Of a DNA stretch of 64,000 nucleotides, positions 53,306 to 61,197 are shown piece by piece (position 1 is the stretch's first letter; each line of letters opens with the position of its first letter). Source of the stretch: Chryseobacterium sp. 7. Its GTDB lineage: Bacteria > Bacteroidota > Bacteroidia > Flavobacteriales > Weeksellaceae. The notes under the pieces are model-generated. The model was not told the origin of the DNA, ran no database searches, and saw only the letters and a list, made by a program, of their open reading frames with translations. Position numbers and translations under genes: made by a program. The stretch lies in contig NZ_RCCA01000001.1 in the NCBI RefSeq assembly GCF_003663845.1, positions 3,782,001-3,846,000 of the forward strand, given 5' to 3'.

Positions 53306-55693
53306 ATGAAACTAAAAGTTGTTATACTTTCACTTTCTGTATTTGCATATACAGGTTTCACCGCACAAAATATTCAGAATAACCCTGGCAGCAATCATGG
53401 AAACAAGTTTGAGCAGCTGGGAACAATTCTACCAACACCCAACATCTACAGAACGGCTTCAGGAGCTCCGGGTCACGGATACTGGCAAAACAGGGCCGAC
53501 TATAACATTTCCGCTTATCTGGATGAGGATAAAAGAAATCTGAAAGGTTCGGAAACCGTTACTTATTACAACAATTCTCCGGATGAACTGGATTATATCT
53601 GGCTGCAGCTTGATGAAAACGAGCATTCCAGCATCAGAAATGCCGGATATGACAATTCATCTGTACTTCGTCCTTCCACTACAGATCAGCAGCTTAAAGT
53701 TTCTGAGCTTCCTGTGAAAGACAATGGCTATGGAGTAAGTCTGGAAAAAGTGACTGATGCTTCAGGAAATCCTTTGAAGTATACCGTCAACAAAACGATG
53801 ATGCGTATTGATCTTCCTAAGGTTTTGAAAAAAGGGGAGAAATTCGTTTTCAAAGTAGACTGGAACTACAATATCTCTAACAGAATCAAAATGGGAGGCC
53901 GCGGCGGCTATGAAAATTTCCCTGAAGATGGCAATGATTTGTATACTATGACACAATGGTATCCAAGAATGTGCGTATACAGCGACTTCCAGGGATGGCA
54001 GAACCATCAGTTTACAGGAAGAGGTGAATTTGCTTTGGTTTTCGGAGATTTCAAAGTTTCCGTGAATGTTCCTTCCGATCATATTGTAGGAGGAACCGGA
54101 GAGTGTAAAAACTATGACCAGGTGCTTACTTCTGATCAGCTGTCAAGATACAGAAAAGCTGAAAACGCAGCTGAACCTATTGAAATTGTAACGTTGGATG
54201 AAGCTAAAAAAGCCGAGAAAAATCATTCAAAACAAAGAAAAACATGGGTTTTCGAAGCGAAGGATGTTCGCGATTTCGCATGGACTTCTTCCAGAAAATT
54301 TGTCTGGGACGGAATGCGTGTAACGATTCCTGAAAACAATAATAAGGTAATGGCAATGAGTTTCTATCCGAAAGAATCTTATGGACTTTACAGAAAGTTT
54401 TCCACAAAAGCAGTTGCGCATACCATTAAAACCTATTCGGAATTTACTATTCCTTATCCATATCCTGTAGCGCAGTCTGTAGAAGCAGCCAACGGAATGG
54501 AATATCCTATGATCTGCTTCAATTTCGGAAGAACGGAGAAAGACGGGACGTATTCTGAAGGAACCAAAAACGGAATGCTTGGGGTAATTATCCACGAAGT
54601 GGGCCACAACTTCTTCCCTATGATCATCAATTCTGATGAAAGACAATGGGCATGGATGGATGAGGGCTTGAATACCTTTACAGAATATCTTACAGAAGAG
54701 AAATGGGATAATAAATTCCCATCTAAAAGAGGACCGGCATGGACAATCGTAGATTATATGAAACTGCCGAAAGATCAGCTGGAACCTATCATGAGCAATT
54801 CTGAGAATATTGTTCAGTATGGCCCGAATGCGTATTCAAAGCCTGCTACAGGATTGAATATTCTACGTGAAACCATTATGGGAAGAGAACTATTCGACAA
54901 GGCATTTAAAACCTATGCTAAAAGATGGGCTTTCAAACATCCTGAACCTGCAGATTTATTCCGTACGATGGAAGATGCAAGCGGTGAAGACCTTGACTGG
55001 TTCTGGAGAGGATGGTTCTACGGTACAGATCCTGTAGATATCGCTATTGATAAAGTAACAGTAGCTGTTCCAAACCTTGAAACAGATCCAAAAGCTGCGG
55101 CGGAAGTAAAATATCAGGTAGAGAAACCTTTGGTAAGCAGTTTTGAAGATCTTTCAAAAATCAGAAACAGAGAAGACAAGAATATCAAATTCTATGTTGA
55201 CGGTGATAAGGACGCTCAGGATTTCTATTACAGATATGACAGAGGTCAGGAAAAGGTAGATAATAATAGGGAATACACCATCAAAACAGAGGCAGGCCTT
55301 CCTTTAGATGCCAAGGATAAAGAAAAGTTCAAGAATATTACAGGATATCAGATTGATTTTGTGAACAAGGGCGGATTGGTAATGCCTATCATCCTTGAAT
55401 TTACTTTTGAAGATGGTTCCAAATTATATGACAAGTCTGCCGCACAGATCTGGCGACTGAACGAGCAAAAGGTTTCCAAAACCTATTATTTTGATAAAAA
55501 AATAAAATCTATTCAGCTTGATCCGATGAGAGAAACTGCTGATATTGATACAACTAATAATTTATGGACCAGTGCCGGATCCGGTGCTGAAACTTCAAAA
55601 TTCCAGCTCTTTAAACAAAAACAGGAAGCGGGTTCTGTAAGAGGAGGCTCCACCGGAAAGGTCAACCCAATGCAGGCCGCCGGAAAGAGTTAA
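53306..55693 (+). CDS. M1 family metallopeptidase, exported
   Basis: A 795-aa zinc aminopeptidase-like enzyme with a signal peptide (MKLKVVILSLSVFAYTGFTAQ). An N-terminal beta domain (residues ~60-330) leads to the catalytic domain with GMEYPM, HEVGHNFFP (~429) and the downstream DEGLNTFTEYL glutamate, completing the HExxH-x18-E zinc site. The family trims N-terminal residues from peptides; the GxMEN exopeptidase motif is replaced by GMEYP, as in some bacterial members. The C-terminus is Gly/Lys-rich (GSVRGGSTGKVNPMQAAGKS). The longer frame upstream overlaps the HupE/UreJ gene, so ATG 53306 is preferred. A small exported protein follows after 56 bp. Confidence 0.92.
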   Translation: MKLKVVILSLSVFAYTGFTAQNIQNNPGSNHGNKFEQLGTILPTPNIYRTASGAPGHGYWQNRADYNISAYLDEDKRNLKGSETVTYYNNSPDELDYIWLQLDENEHSSIRNAGYDNSSVLRPSTTDQQLKVSELPVKDNGYGVSLEKVTDASGNPLKYTVNKTMMRIDLPKVLKKGEKFVFKVDWNYNISNRIKMGGRGGYENFPEDGNDLYTMTQWYPRMCVYSDFQGWQNHQFTGRGEFALVFGDFKVSVNVPSDHIVGGTGECKNYDQVLTSDQLSRYRKAENAAEPIEIVTLDEAKKAEKNHSKQRKTWVFEAKDVRDFAWTSSRKFVWDGMRVTIPENNNKVMAMSFYPKESYGLYRKFSTKAVAHTIKTYSEFTIPYPYPVAQSVEAANGMEYPMICFNFGRTEKDGTYSEGTKNGMLGVIIHEVGHNFFPMIINSDERQWAWMDEGLNTFTEYLTEEKWDNKFPSKRGPAWTIVDYMKLPKDQLEPIMSNSENIVQYGPNAYSKPATGLNILRETIMGRELFDKAFKTYAKRWAFKHPEPADLFRTMEDASGEDLDWFWRGWFYGTDPVDIAIDKVTVAVPNLETDPKAAAEVKYQVEKPLVSSFEDLSKIRNREDKNIKFYVDGDKDAQDFYYRYDRGQEKVDNNREYTIKTEAGLPLDAKDKEKFKNITGYQIDFVNKGGLVMPIILEFTFEDGSKLYDKSAAQIWRLNEQKVSKTYYFDKKIKSIQLDPMRETADIDTTNNLWTSAGSGAETSKFQLFKQKQEAGSVRGGSTGKVNPMQAAGKS

Positions 55694-55749
55694 AAGCCAA
55701 AAGGTTGTAACTTTTAACAAATACAGCATTACTTATTATTAAAAAGATC

Positions 55750-56472
55750 ATGAAAACTATTCTTTTCCTTTTAATACTAAGTAGTGCTAATTTTTTTCCC
55801 CAGAAACTACTTACTCCTGAAAATTCCGGGATCAATTCAAAACTCATCCAGAATGAAACTTCTGAAGCGGTATGGTTTGCTGAAAATGCAGGCACAAAAA
55901 TAGAAATAGGAAGCATTATTACTGAGATCAAAAAACTCAACAAAGCAGATCTTCTTATCAGAACTACTGTAAAAATGAAACAGGCTCCGGATGCTCAATG
56001 GACGGATTCTACTCTTGTAAAAACTTCCAATTTCAGCCCAGTCTACCACTCTTCTTACAATTCAATGAGAGACATGGTTCTCAAGTCTGAAAAAGATAAG
56101 GTCACCGGATATTATCTGGATAAGAAATCTCAGAAAAAAGACGTGATCGAAATTCCTGCAGATCCCTATTTTGACAGCAGCAGCTATGCCATGCTGATCA
56201 GATATCTTCCTTTGAAAGAACACTATACTGCCGAGATTTCTATTTTCGATTATAACCCCAAATCTGAGAAAAAAGGGATGATGAAAGCCTACATTCTGGA
56301 TACTCAAAAAACAGAATATAAAGGAAAACCAGTTTGGGCAGTAAAAACCAATGATGACATTAGCAATAGAGCTACCGCAGTAACCTATTATATTGATGCA
56401 GCAACAAGGAAAATTGTAAAGCAGGATATAGAAATGGCAGGAAGAAAAATGTATTTAGAAACAGCTCCATAA
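55750..56472 (+). CDS. Exported hypothetical protein, 240 aa
   Basis: A protein with a probable signal peptide (MKTILFLLILSSANFFPQ) and a soluble beta-rich body, perhaps of the DUF3108-like lipocalin type: strands such as LLIRTTVKMKQAPDAQWTDSTLVKTSNFSPVYHSSYN, VTGYYLDKK and YYIDAATRKIVKQDIEMAGRKM at the end. I cannot assign a function. It follows the M1 peptidase on the same strand (56-bp gap), suggesting a common transcript and possibly a role near that enzyme. Confidence 0.75.
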   Translation: MKTILFLLILSSANFFPQKLLTPENSGINSKLIQNETSEAVWFAENAGTKIEIGSIITEIKKLNKADLLIRTTVKMKQAPDAQWTDSTLVKTSNFSPVYHSSYNSMRDMVLKSEKDKVTGYYLDKKSQKKDVIEIPADPYFDSSSYAMLIRYLPLKEHYTAEISIFDYNPKSEKKGMMKAYILDTQKTEYKGKPVWAVKTNDDISNRATAVTYYIDAATRKIVKQDIEMAGRKMYLETAP

Positions 56473-56544
56473 ATTACTTAAATCCAGATACCAACATCTT
56501 ATTTTCATCTACAAAAAAACATAACAACCTGAATTAAAAAGTTT

Positions 56545-56552
56545 TATATTTG
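56545..56552 (+). promoter_or_regulatory. Promoter box for peptide gene 1 (TATATTTG)
   Basis: Exact TAnnTTTG 76 bases before the ATG. No clear -33 TTG. Homology with the second peptide unit begins about 12 bases downstream, near the likely transcription start. Confidence 0.5.
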
Positions 56553-56565
56553 AATCACCATAAAC

Positions 56566-56815
56566 ACCAAATGTCAAAAACCTGATTGACTTTAAATGTT
56601 CAGGAACGTACAAATCAAAATATTACTTATGAAAAATGCAAAATTATTAAGCAGAGATGCTCAAAAAACAATCAATGGCGGAATTGCTGCCAGACTTGTA
56701 TGCTGCGAACGCGACGACAACGGAAAATGTACTTTATGGATTGGGCCGGGACAAAACTGTCCTTAGTTCGATGATGTGATAACAATTTTGAATAAAGCCG
56801 GAAATTTCCGGCTTT
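56566..56815 (+). repeat. Tandemly duplicated micro-gene unit, copy 1
   Basis: From CACCAAATGTC through leader, precursor gene and terminator. It aligns over its length with 56939-57188; the intervening spacers and promoters differ. Confidence 0.8.
56629..56766 (+). CDS. Double-glycine leader peptide (bacteriocin-like), copy 1
   Basis: A 45-aa precursor. Residues 1-18 (MKNAKLLSRDAQKTINGG) are a GG-type leader as in bacteriocin-like and other RiPP-type precursors of Bacteroidota; cleavage after GG would leave about 27 residues, starting IAARLVCCER and ending CTLWIGPGQNCP. Four cysteines (CC, C, C). No modification enzyme, peptidase-ABC exporter or immunity gene is in the window. ATG 56629 is chosen because the conserved leader starts there; an in-frame ATG 33 bases upstream lies in the transcribed leader. 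Too short for the usual gene-finding limits; the frame at 56586-56774 overlapping it is a different, non-coding frame. Confidence 0.75.
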   Translation: MKNAKLLSRDAQKTINGGIAARLVCCERDDNGKCTLWIGPGQNCP

Positions 56816-56820
56816 CTCTT
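56794..56820 (+). terminator. Terminator of peptide gene 1
   Basis: AAAGCCGGAAATTTCCGGCTTT (positions 56794-56815) is an 11-bp perfect palindrome hairpin followed by a T-rich stretch. Confidence 0.88.
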
Positions 56821-56916
56821 TTTATATCTTCCATTATCTGTTCATTACAATCTGATAATCAAAATTTTATTAAAAAAAAACACTAATAAAATATATCACA
56901 CAATAAAGAAAAATAG

Positions 56917-56924
56917 TATCTTTG
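56917..56924 (+). promoter_or_regulatory. Promoter box for peptide gene 2 (TATCTTTG)
   Basis: Exact TAnnTTTG; the flanks differ from copy 1, so the two genes may be expressed separately. No clear -33 TTG. Confidence 0.5.
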
Positions 56925-57005
56925 ATTTACTTCTTTTACACCAAATGTCAAAATCCTGATTGACTTTAAATGCTCAGGAATGTACAAATCAAAATATTTC
57001 TAACT

Positions 57006-57140
57006 ATGAAAAATGCTAAATTATTAAGCAGAGATGCTCAGAAATCAATCAATGGCGGAGCAGCAGGACGTTTTTGCTGTGAGTACAATTACAAAGGACA
57101 GTGTATCCTGTGGATAGGACCGGGACAATATTGCCCATAG
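57006..57140 (+). CDS. Double-glycine leader peptide (bacteriocin-like), copy 2
   Basis: A 44-aa precursor, leader MKNAKLLSRDAQKSINGG (one change from copy 1), predicted core of 26 residues starting AAGRFCCEYN and ending CILWIGPGQYCP. Compared with copy 1, the leader is nearly invariant, the core N-terminal half varies, and the end C-x-L-W-I-G-P-G-Q-x-C-P is kept; CCE is also kept. This pattern (conserved leader, variable core with conserved Cys frame) fits secreted natural-product, bacteriocin or signalling peptides. A LytTR regulator gene ends at 57194, convergent with it. Confidence 0.75.
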   Translation: MKNAKLLSRDAQKSINGGAAGRFCCEYNYKGQCILWIGPGQYCP

Positions 57141-57166
57141 TCTGTCATCAGATAACAATTTAAGAT

Positions 57167-57188
57167 AAAGCCGGAAATTTCCGGCTTT
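57167..57188. terminator. Terminator shared by peptide gene 2 and the LytTR gene
   Basis: The same 22-base palindrome as at 56794, between two convergent genes, with T runs on the plus-strand side. Confidence 0.85.
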
Positions 57189-57193
57189 ATTTT

Positions 57194-57892
57194 TTATCCT
57201 AAATGTTCTTTTAAATTCTTTTTATAAGTTCTTCCCAACGGAAGTTCATCTCCGTTTTTCAAAAAAACATGTCCGGAGTTATAAGAATTGATATGCTCTG
57301 ATAACACAATATAAGACTTGTGAATTCTGATAAACCCGAAATGTTGAAATTTCTCTTCAAAATTAGACATTCTATCCAGAATCATATACTTTTTCAGAGG
57401 CGTCATCAGGACAATATACTCTCCAAATCCCTGTATCCATAGAATATCTTTAAGAAAGACCTTATTCATCACATAATTGGATTTGAACATGATGTAGTCT
57501 TCCTGCTGCTGATTATTAGCCGAGCTTTTAAATTGAACAAAATCCCTTGCTTTATTGACTGCTTTTTTAAAAGTATCAAAATCTACAGGCTTGATAAGAT
57601 AATGAACAACATCCAGCTCAAATGCTTTCACCGCATATTTTGTTTCTAAGGTAATAAAAATACAAAGTGGCGGATCGGGAAGCTGCTGCAAAAGTTCAAC
57701 TCCGTTGATCCCGGGCATATTGATATCGAAAACAACCAGATCTACTTTATTTGCTTTCAGAAAAGCCAGTGCTTCTTCCGGTTTCTGAAATGAAGCCAGC
57801 AATTCAACCTCTTCAAGCTGATCGCAATATTGTTTTACAAGCTGCAATGCAGGATATTCATCATCTACATTAACGATAGTCAGATTAGCCAT
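57194..57892 (-). CDS. LytTR-family response regulator
   Basis: A 232-aa two-component regulator. The receiver domain (residues 1-120) has the acidic pair VDDEY, the phosphorylated Asp56 in VFDINMPGIN and the K/T residues; the C-terminal LytTR domain (~135-232) has IMFKSNYVMNKVFLKDILWIQGFGEYIVL and HFGFIRIHKSYIVLSEHINSY...LPLGRTYKKNLKEHL, the typical ten-strand DNA-binding fold. LytTR regulators often control peptide, bacteriocin and competence genes. The start overlaps the kinase stop by eight bases, so the pair is translationally coupled. Directly convergent with the peptide genes. Confidence 0.93.
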   Translation of the reverse strand: MANLTIVNVDDEYPALQLVKQYCDQLEEVELLASFQKPEEALAFLKANKVDLVVFDINMPGINGVELLQQLPDPPLCIFITLETKYAVKAFELDVVHYLIKPVDFDTFKKAVNKARDFVQFKSSANNQQQEDYIMFKSNYVMNKVFLKDILWIQGFGEYIVLMTPLKKYMILDRMSNFEEKFQHFGFIRIHKSYIVLSEHINSYNSGHVFLKNGDELPLGRTYKKNLKEHLG

Positions 57893-58997
57893 TGATAGTA
57901 ATTGTTAAAGCAATTTTATATTGATCTTTTTCTTTCGGTCCGGAATAAAATTCATACTGATCCATATAAAATTTTTCCAATATATGAATAATTGCTTCAT
58001 TACCCAACCCGTGATAATTGGATTCCACCTCATGAATTCTATCTTTCCCGACAGAATTTATAATTTCAAAATACAGTTCAGACCGTTCAATTTTACAGAA
58101 CAGTTTTATAAAACCGTGAATATCTTCCCCTATCGCTGAATGTTTTAAAGCATTTTCAAATAAAGTAAGCAATATAGCAGACGGAATTTCAGCAATGTCA
58201 AATTCTTCCTGATCTTCAATATCCATCACAATATCAAGTTGATTATTGTATTTAAGCTGGTATAAAGCGGCAAGTGCTTTCAATGAAGAAAATTCCTGGG
58301 AAACGGTTACTTTTTCTTTTCCGCTGTCATAAATAATATATTTCAAAAGTTTGCTCAGCTGCAAAATAGAATCCGATGTCTTTTCTGAATGGGTAAAACT
58401 GTTCGCATAAATGTTATTAAGGGTATTCAGCAAAAAGTGAGGATTTAGCTTAGATTTCAACAAATCAAGGTAAAGCTGATCTTTCTCTTCACCAAGGCTG
58501 ATCACATCCTGCTCTATTAAAAATTTGTCTTTGGTAATCCCCAAAAAAGAACCTACAAGGATTATTATTCCCTGAGAAATATACACATTATACAGAAAAC
58601 CGACATGGTAGCCTTTTTCGCTGAAGTCTATCTGAAAAACGGCTGGCTCCCACAGAATCCTGAAAAGGCTGGATACTAAAAAGCAGATTAAAGCATACAG
58701 GATAAACTCCGGATATTTATTGGATAAATAGAATCGGGGAACCAAATAATAGTACACCAGATAATAAATTCCAACATTGAAAATGGTATTCAAAATAATG
58801 CTCACTACCAGCTGAGTGGAATCCAGGAAGTAGTTTTCGGTGAAATAAGTCATCAAAATGAAGATGAAAAGGAAAAATACATGCTGAAACCTCAACAAAA
58901 ACTTCCAACGGTACTTCATAAGACTTTCCAGAATCTTACCACTAAATAAAATCCTGATAATCAATAATATAATTATAAAATTAATGATTAAAAACAT
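57885..58997 (-). CDS. LytS-type sensor histidine kinase (His_kinase, PF06580)
   Basis: A 370-aa membrane kinase, partner of the LytTR regulator. About five membrane helices fill residues 1-155 (for example FIIILLIIRILF, HVFFLFIFILMTYF, LIIVSIILNTIFNVGIYYLVYYYL-like and GIIILVGSFLG), with little extracellular sequence. The phosphoacceptor is His187 in KLNPHFLLNTLN; the ATPase N box is in LLTLFENALKHS, and the G box near NYHGLGNEAI. This membrane-sensor layout resembles kinases that detect hydrophobic or peptide signals, but no ligand can be named. A promoter box (TATATTTG on the minus strand) is at 59024-59031. Confidence 0.92.
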   Translation of the reverse strand: MFLIINFIIILLIIRILFSGKILESLMKYRWKFLLRFQHVFFLFIFILMTYFTENYFLDSTQLVVSIILNTIFNVGIYYLVYYYLVPRFYLSNKYPEFILYALICFLVSSLFRILWEPAVFQIDFSEKGYHVGFLYNVYISQGIIILVGSFLGITKDKFLIEQDVISLGEEKDQLYLDLLKSKLNPHFLLNTLNNIYANSFTHSEKTSDSILQLSKLLKYIIYDSGKEKVTVSQEFSSLKALAALYQLKYNNQLDIVMDIEDQEEFDIAEIPSAILLTLFENALKHSAIGEDIHGFIKLFCKIERSELYFEIINSVGKDRIHEVESNYHGLGNEAIIHILEKFYMDQYEFYSGPKEKDQYKIALTITING

Positions 58998-59023
58998 ACT
59001 CCATACCTTATTTTGAAACGCAT

Positions 59024-59031
59024 CAAATATA
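59024..59031 (-). promoter_or_regulatory. Promoter box for the kinase/regulator operon
   Basis: TATATTTG on the minus strand, 26 bases before the kinase ATG at 58997. Confidence 0.45.
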
Positions 59032-59112
59032 ATATCTTTTTATCTCAAAATGCAGTTCGTTGAGAAAAACTGTCATTGATTGAAAAAATCTAAGCCCGCT
59101 CTTCTGAATAAA

Positions 59113-59120
59113 TATATTTG
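59113..59120 (+). promoter_or_regulatory. Promoter box for the transport operon (TATATTTG)
   Basis: Exact TAnnTTTG, 28 bases before the DUF2490 start; no clear -33 element at the usual spacing. Confidence 0.45.
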
Positions 59121-59148
59121 AGAAACCGCAATATTAATCAAATATTAC

Positions 59149-59844
59149 ATGAAACTTAATATACAATTAACGCTAATTTTATCATTTTGCTTGATAACTG
59201 GTCTTTTACGTAGTCAGAGTAAAGACAACTATAATATGTGGTTTCAGTACCTGATGTCGGCAAAATTAACCGATAAAAGTACTTTAACTGCACTTACCCA
59301 ATATCGTTCCTTTGACCTGGCTTACGACACAAGGCTTTTTCTTGTGAACGCTTATGTGGATTATGAAGTGGCAGAAAATATCAGACCCGCTGCAGGAGCT
59401 ATGTTTTTGATCCTCGAATCTTATAATGCTGACGATTCCAAAAAGATAAGATATGAAAAAAGACCTTTCCAGCAGGTAACTGCTGATTATTACATTGGAA
59501 GAACGTCAATTTCCAACCGTCTTAGAGTAGAAGAACGTTTTATCAGCAATCCTGATGAATTTGAGGTAAGGATCCGTTATCTGATCTCTGTGAGAATTCC
59601 TTTCAATAAAAAAGGAGAAAAAGAAAAACTCTACGGTATTCTTAAAAATGAAATAAGAATGAATGTTGACAAATTAGAACCTTTCGACAGCAATCGTATT
59701 ACGGCAGGCCTTGGAATAAAACTAGGAAAAAATTCCGCTTTGGAGCTTGCCTTTATCAATCAGCTGGAAACCAAAAAAACAAGTAATTACGGATTTATAG
59801 GTTTCAGAAACAACTTTGACTGGAGAAAAAAGAAACAACAATAA
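59149..59844 (+). CDS. DUF2490 family outer-membrane protein
   Basis: A 231-aa exported protein with a signal peptide (MKLNIQLTLILSFCLITGLLRSQ) and an amphipathic beta-strand pattern ending in FIGFRNNFDWRKKKQQ, characteristic of the small DUF2490 barrels. WFQYLMSAKLTDKSTLTALTQYR and RPFQQVTADYYIGRTSISNRLRVEERFI are the recognisable segments. The function is unknown, but its place as the first gene of an operon with transporters suggests an outer-membrane channel or structural role. The next gene starts 23 bp downstream. Confidence 0.82.
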   Translation: MKLNIQLTLILSFCLITGLLRSQSKDNYNMWFQYLMSAKLTDKSTLTALTQYRSFDLAYDTRLFLVNAYVDYEVAENIRPAAGAMFLILESYNADDSKKIRYEKRPFQQVTADYYIGRTSISNRLRVEERFISNPDEFEVRIRYLISVRIPFNKKGEKEKLYGILKNEIRMNVDKLEPFDSNRITAGLGIKLGKNSALELAFINQLETKKTSNYGFIGFRNNFDWRKKKQQ

Positions 59845-59867
59845 CCTCATTAACATTATAACATACT

Positions 59868-61154
59868 ATGCTTACATTTCTTGGTTTTTTAATGATTTTC
59901 ATCTTCATGATCCTCATCATGAACAAAAAGATGACTCCGCTTACGGCTTTAGTTCTGGTACCGGTACTTATTGCTGTAATAGCAGGATTCGGGCCTGATC
60001 TTGGGAAAATGATGAAAGATGGGGTAAAAGAAATAGCACTTACGGGGGTTATGCTGATTTTTGCCATCCTGTATTTCAGCCTGATGATTGATACAGGGCT
60101 TTTCGAGCCTCTGGTTAATGTCATATTAAAGGCTGTAGGAGATAATCCTGTAAAAACAACCATCGGAACTGCCCTTCTCACCACTTTAGTTTCTTTAGAC
60201 GGCGATGGCTCTTCCACTTACATTATTGTAGTAGCTGCGTTACTCCCACTTTATAAAAAACAGGGCATGAACCCTTTGGTTTTAACCTGTATTATTATGC
60301 TCGCAGGTGGTATTATGAATATTCTACCATGGGGAGGTCCCACCGCCAGAGTAATGAGTTCTCTTAAGCTGGGGCATACTGAAATATTTGTCCCTATGAT
60401 TCCGGTCATGCTGATCGGGCTGGTATGGGTATTTTTTGTTGCTTATATTCTGGGAGTTCGAGAGAAAAAAAGAATAAGCAAACATGGAAAATATACCAAA
60501 TACAGCGGACAGGATATTGCCGGTGAAGATGACCCTGCATTAAGACGTCCGAAACTTATTATTGTCAATTTAATCCTGACCATTATCCTTCTTTGCGTTA
60601 TGATTCTTGATATTATTCCTTTGGGCATTGCCTTTATGATTGCCTTCTGTATAGCTTCTCTGATTAATTATCCGAAACTGAAAGACCAGCAGAAAATTAT
60701 TTCAAAACACGCTGGAAATGCTTTATCCGTAGCCGGAATGATCTTCGGTGCAGGAATTTTCACAGGAATCCTGAACGGTACAGGAATTATGAATGCTATG
60801 GGAAACAGTATCATCAGTATTGTTCCTAAAACCTGGGGTGGCTATCTGAATGTCATCACCGCAGTATTCAGTGTACCGCTTACGTTTTTCCTGACCAATG
60901 ATGCTTATTATTTTGGAATATTACCTGTCATCACAGCAACGGGCAGCCAGCTTAATATTCCTCCTGATATTTTGGGACGTGCCAGTCTTGTAGGGCAGGC
61001 TTCTCACTTATTAAGTCCGTTGGTACCATCTACTTATCTGTTGGTTTCACTGGCAGGGGTTGAATTCTCTGACCATCTGAAATTCACTTTAAAATGGGCT
61101 ATCGGATCATCAATTGTAATGTTGCTGAGTGCATTGGCTCTTGGTATTATATAA
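59868..61154 (+). CDS. CitMHS family citrate-type transporter
   Basis: A 428-aa inner-membrane transporter with about 12 helices. CitMHS-specific segments: TTLVSLDGDGSSTYIIVVAALLPLYKKQGMNPLVLTCI and GGIMNILPWGGPTARVMSSL, which carry the metal-substrate coordination loops. The family imports citrate complexed with Mg2+ or Ca2+ in symport with protons; related proteins carry other di- or tricarboxylates. The substrate is an inference from family only. The ATG at 59868 is chosen for MLTFLGFLMIFIFMIL. Second gene of the operon; a DAACS-type carrier follows after 43 bp. Confidence 0.88.
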   Translation: MLTFLGFLMIFIFMILIMNKKMTPLTALVLVPVLIAVIAGFGPDLGKMMKDGVKEIALTGVMLIFAILYFSLMIDTGLFEPLVNVILKAVGDNPVKTTIGTALLTTLVSLDGDGSSTYIIVVAALLPLYKKQGMNPLVLTCIIMLAGGIMNILPWGGPTARVMSSLKLGHTEIFVPMIPVMLIGLVWVFFVAYILGVREKKRISKHGKYTKYSGQDIAGEDDPALRRPKLIIVNLILTIILLCVMILDIIPLGIAFMIAFCIASLINYPKLKDQQKIISKHAGNALSVAGMIFGAGIFTGILNGTGIMNAMGNSIISIVPKTWGGYLNVITAVFSVPLTFFLTNDAYYFGILPVITATGSQLNIPPDILGRASLVGQASHLLSPLVPSTYLLVSLAGVEFSDHLKFTLKWAIGSSIVMLLSALALGII

Positions 61155-61197
61155 GATTATATCTTTGAATTTTGTAATCTTACCTTATAAAAAGTGA

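Larger units (their letters stand above)
56939..57188 (+). repeat. Tandemly duplicated micro-gene unit, copy 2
   Basis: Partner of 56566-56815. Leader nearly identical (CACCAAATGTCAAAA, CCTGATTGACTTTAAATG), precursor diverged mainly in the core peptide, terminator palindrome identical. Confidence 0.8.

Noticed and set aside
56596..56628. In-frame upstream ATG extensions of both peptide genes
   Set aside because: They lie in the conserved transcribed leader and would put non-leader residues before the standard MKNAKLLSR start; copy 2 has one extra codon there.
56586..56774. 62-codon frame overlapping peptide gene 1
   Set aside because: Different frame; the leader conservation, the second copy and the terminator support the frame starting at 56629.
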